21,672 bases of DNA, taken from Streptosporangiaceae bacterium (lineage in GTDB: Bacteria; Actinomycetota; Actinomycetes; Streptosporangiales; Streptosporangiaceae). The stretch is taken from contig JASHOI010000009.1 of assembly GCA_030041195.1 (NCBI GenBank), positions 1 through 21,672 of the forward strand. Direction: 5' to 3'. The translations under genes were made by a program, and so were the position numbers. The notes beneath the pieces are model-generated. The model was given only the letters and a program-made list of their open reading frames with translations. It was not told the DNA's origin and ran no database searches. Below are positions 19,819 to 21,672 of the stretch, one piece after another (the stretch's first letter is position 1; each line of letters opens with the position of its first letter).

Positions 19819-21672
19819 TCACGCCCTTAGGGCGCTAGTTCGCGACTCGCGCTGCCAGTCGACGCGGTGTTCAGGCGCGTAGCTGCACCAGGTGCCGGTG
19901 CGCACCGAGGCCTGCAGGTGCCGGCCGAGTTCCGGATGCACGCCGGCGACCCGCGCGATGGCGTGACGAATCCGGTAGGTCACCGCCTTGCGCATCCGCT
20001 CGGTCGGCGACCCGGCCACCCGGGGCCGGGCGCCCAGCCCGGTCGCGGCGGACAGCTCGGCGAGCAGCGCCTCTCGTTCCCGGCTCAGCTCTTCCGCTTC
20101 GGCAGCGCCGGCGCCCGCGGAGTCGAGCTCGGCATCGATCCGGCGCAACCGCTCCCGGTAGGCCCGGAGCGCACGCCGGTCAGCGACCGTCCCCGCGTCG
20201 GACCCCGGCAGCCCGGCGGCGCAGGCCAGCTCGCTGACGTGGGTTTGTTCGCCGGGGCGGGCCAGCAGCACCGCCAGGTCGCGCAGCCCCTTGCTGTCCG
20301 GCAGCCGGACCGTCCGGCCGGCGTAGCGCAGCGTCCACACCTGTCCGTCGAGGCGGAACACCGCCGTGCCGTCCGCCGCCGCGCCGCCGCCCGCCCATTC
20401 CCGCGTCCGCGCGGCCAGGGCCGCGCCCGCCGCCGCGTCCAGCTCGCCGGCCCGGGCGAAATGCGCGCCGGCCTCGCCGGCCCGGCCCAGGTAGCGGGCC
20501 AGCAGCCCGAGGTGCGCGGCCACCGAGCCACAGCTTCCGGCCAGGATCCCTGCCACGGCGCACTGCCCCGCGTACGGCTGAAGCGACCGGTAGGCGGCCT
20601 CGGCCGCGGGACGGTGGCCGGCCAGCACGGCCGCGAGACCGACCTGCACGTGCTTGGGCAGCCAATCACCGTCGCGGGCCACCGTCCCGGCCACCACCCG
20701 ATCCAGGTCGGCGCGCACCTCGGCGAGCTGGCCGAGGCGGCCATTGAGCAACGCGCGTGCGCCGACGCCCGCCTGCGGGTCGTCCGGGAGCAGGCCCTCT
20801 ATCTCGGCGAAGGCGTCGGCCATCTCGTCGGCCCGGCCCTCGATGTCCAGCCGCATGAACCGCTGCACCAGCCCGAGCAGCCGTGCGTTGACGCTGCCCG
20901 CCCGTCCGGCCAGATCGGCGAGCTGACGGGCCTGTTCGTCGGCGAGGGCCAGATCGCCGCGCATCAGCGCCCGGGCTCCCCGCCACAGGGGCACATACCA
21001 GGTCAGCCTGGGCTGGGCCAGGTGCTCGGCCAGCCGGGCGTAGGACGAGATCTCGGCGTCCACCGCCGACCACTCCCCGGCTTCGGCCAGCGCGACCACC
21101 AGCAGCCGCCGTCCGAGCAGCTCGCCCGTCCGGTTCCCGCTGGCCCGGGCCAGCTCGATGATCTCCGCCGCCGCCGCGCGCCGCTCGGCGACGTGGTCCG
21201 GGCCCGAGATCGCGTCGCAGCGCGCGGCCAGCGCGGCGGCCAGCACCGCGGGATCACCCAGCCGCCGGGCCATCGCGACGGCCTCGATCGACAGCGCCTC
21301 CCGCCGCTCCGGCGCGGCCCCGGTGAACGCCAGCGCCAGCGAAAGCCGCCCAAGCAGCGCGGCCCGGGCCGCCCGGTCGCCGTCCGGCTGCGCCTCCAGC
21401 GCCTCCGTGAGCACGGCCACCCGGTCCGGGTCGCGCAGGTCGACCTCGAAGCCGCCCTGTCCGCCAGCTATCCCCAGTGCGGCGGCGGCCAGCAGCTGCG
21501 CTTGGCCGGTGCGGCGTGCCAGCTCGGTGGCTTCGGCGTACGCCGCGCGAGCGCGGTCCGGGTTTCCGGCGGCCAGGGCCGCCTCGCCCAGCGCGCAGAG
21601 CAGCTCGCCGCGGTCGCTGTCGGGGCCGGCAAAGGGCAGCGCGGCGGACAGCAGCCGCACCGCATCCTCGTA
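19819..21672 (-). CDS. C-terminal part of a large TPR-containing regulator (ATPase-type), cut by the window edge
   Basis: The frame is open to the right edge, so at least 617 residues are visible and the start lies outside. Residues up to about 420 form Ala/Leu-rich helical repeats of TPR type (for example GEAALAAGNPDRARAAYAEA). Near 440-485 there is a small winged-helix-like segment (VRLPDSKGLRDLAVLLARP). A coiled coil follows (about 490-545), then TERMRKAVTYRIRHAIARVAGVHPELGRHLQ near 555-590. This tail is known to me from large actinobacterial regulators with an N-terminal AAA ATPase and TPR repeats (AfsR/MalT-like). It probably senses a signal through the TPRs and controls the genes downstream. 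A CGCCC-TTA-GGGCG hairpin overlaps its last codons (19822-19834). Confidence 0.82.
   Translation of the reverse strand, partial: YEDAVRLLSAALPFAGPDSDRGELLCALGEAALAAGNPDRARAAYAEATELARRTGQAQLLAAAALGIAGGQGGFEVDLRDPDRVAVLTEALEAQPDGDRAARAALLGRLSLALAFTGAAPERREALSIEAVAMARRLGDPAVLAAALAARCDAISGPDHVAERRAAAAEIIELARASGNRTGELLGRRLLVVALAEAGEWSAVDAEISSYARLAEHLAQPRLTWYVPLWRGARALMRGDLALADEQARQLADLAGRAGSVNARLLGLVQRFMRLDIEGRADEMADAFAEIEGLLPDDPQAGVGARALLNGRLGQLAEVRADLDRVVAGTVARDGDWLPKHVQVGLAAVLAGHRPAAEAAYRSLQPYAGQCAVAGILAGSCGSVAAHLGLLARYLGRAGEAGAHFARAGELDAAAGAALAARTREWAGGGAAADGTAVFRLDGQVWTLRYAGRTVRLPDSKGLRDLAVLLARPGEQTHVSELACAAGLPGSDAGTVADRRALRAYRERLRRIDAELDSAGAGAAEAEELSREREALLAELSAATGLGARPRVAGSPTERMRKAVTYRIRHAIARVAGVHPELGRHLQASVRTGTWCSYAPEHRVDWQRESRTSALRA

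Noticed and set aside
1..21672. tRNA, rRNA, CRISPR, insertion sequence, prophage or integrase
   Set aside because: No cloverleaf, spacer array, transposase signature or flanking direct repeats were seen by eye; small RNAs without conserved motifs cannot be excluded.

Overview
The window is very GC-rich. Its coding density, third-position G/C bias, GTG/TTG starts and gene content point to a high-GC actinomycete (Actinomycetota), probably a soil, filamentous-type lineage; genus cannot be decided from the sequence. The pointers are DesK/NarL two-component systems, a DDN-type deazaflavin (F420) oxidoreductase, DUF899/DUF2182, DUF4326, a cysteine-less DksA/TraR protein and probable leaderless mRNAs. 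No rRNA, tRNA, CRISPR array, transposase or phage gene was found. It reads as ordinary chromosome rather than a mobile island.

Layout. 1-2228: the 3' end of a probable NCS1 permease, a 51-nt stem-loop repeat, then a minus-strand NarL/DesK two-component pair. 2229-4775: a plus-strand ROK sugar kinase and a polytopic GT-C-like membrane protein. 4753-7304: minus-strand genes for an acyl-CoA dehydrogenase, a small membrane protein and a GNAT acetyltransferase, with a second copy of the stem-loop upstream of the dehydrogenase. 7402-9073: a RIO-type kinase behind a structured leader with a possible upstream ORF, convergent with a TetR regulator. 9225-11180: a GT4 glycosyltransferase and a DksA/TraR-like protein, whose 3' end overlaps a convergent MFS exporter (11110-12402). 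12581-14559: a second NarL/DesK pair, divergent from a small membrane protein plus a two-gene ABC exporter (14757-16758), with a 20-nt-armed perfect palindrome between them. 16775-17870: a DUF4326 protein and an SDR oxidoreductase, both probably leaderless. 17918-21672: a tight minus-strand run made of a large TPR-type regulator (cut by the right edge), DUF2182, DUF899 and the DDN-like oxidoreductase.

How the genes may work together. The second two-component system most likely senses an envelope or antimicrobial signal and controls the adjacent ABC exporter; its palindrome lies about -45 to -66 from the inferred start site of its own operon. The TetR protein probably controls itself and the divergent GT4 gene. 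The right-hand regulator run looks like one redox/thiol-type operon of unknown substrate. No fully new multi-gene system is evident. The signals that stand out are (i) a dispersed 51-nt stem-loop with two pairing-restoring differences between its copies, (ii) a 9-bp inverted repeat and small upstream ORF directly before the RIO kinase, and (iii) the palindrome between the second two-component system and the ABC exporter.
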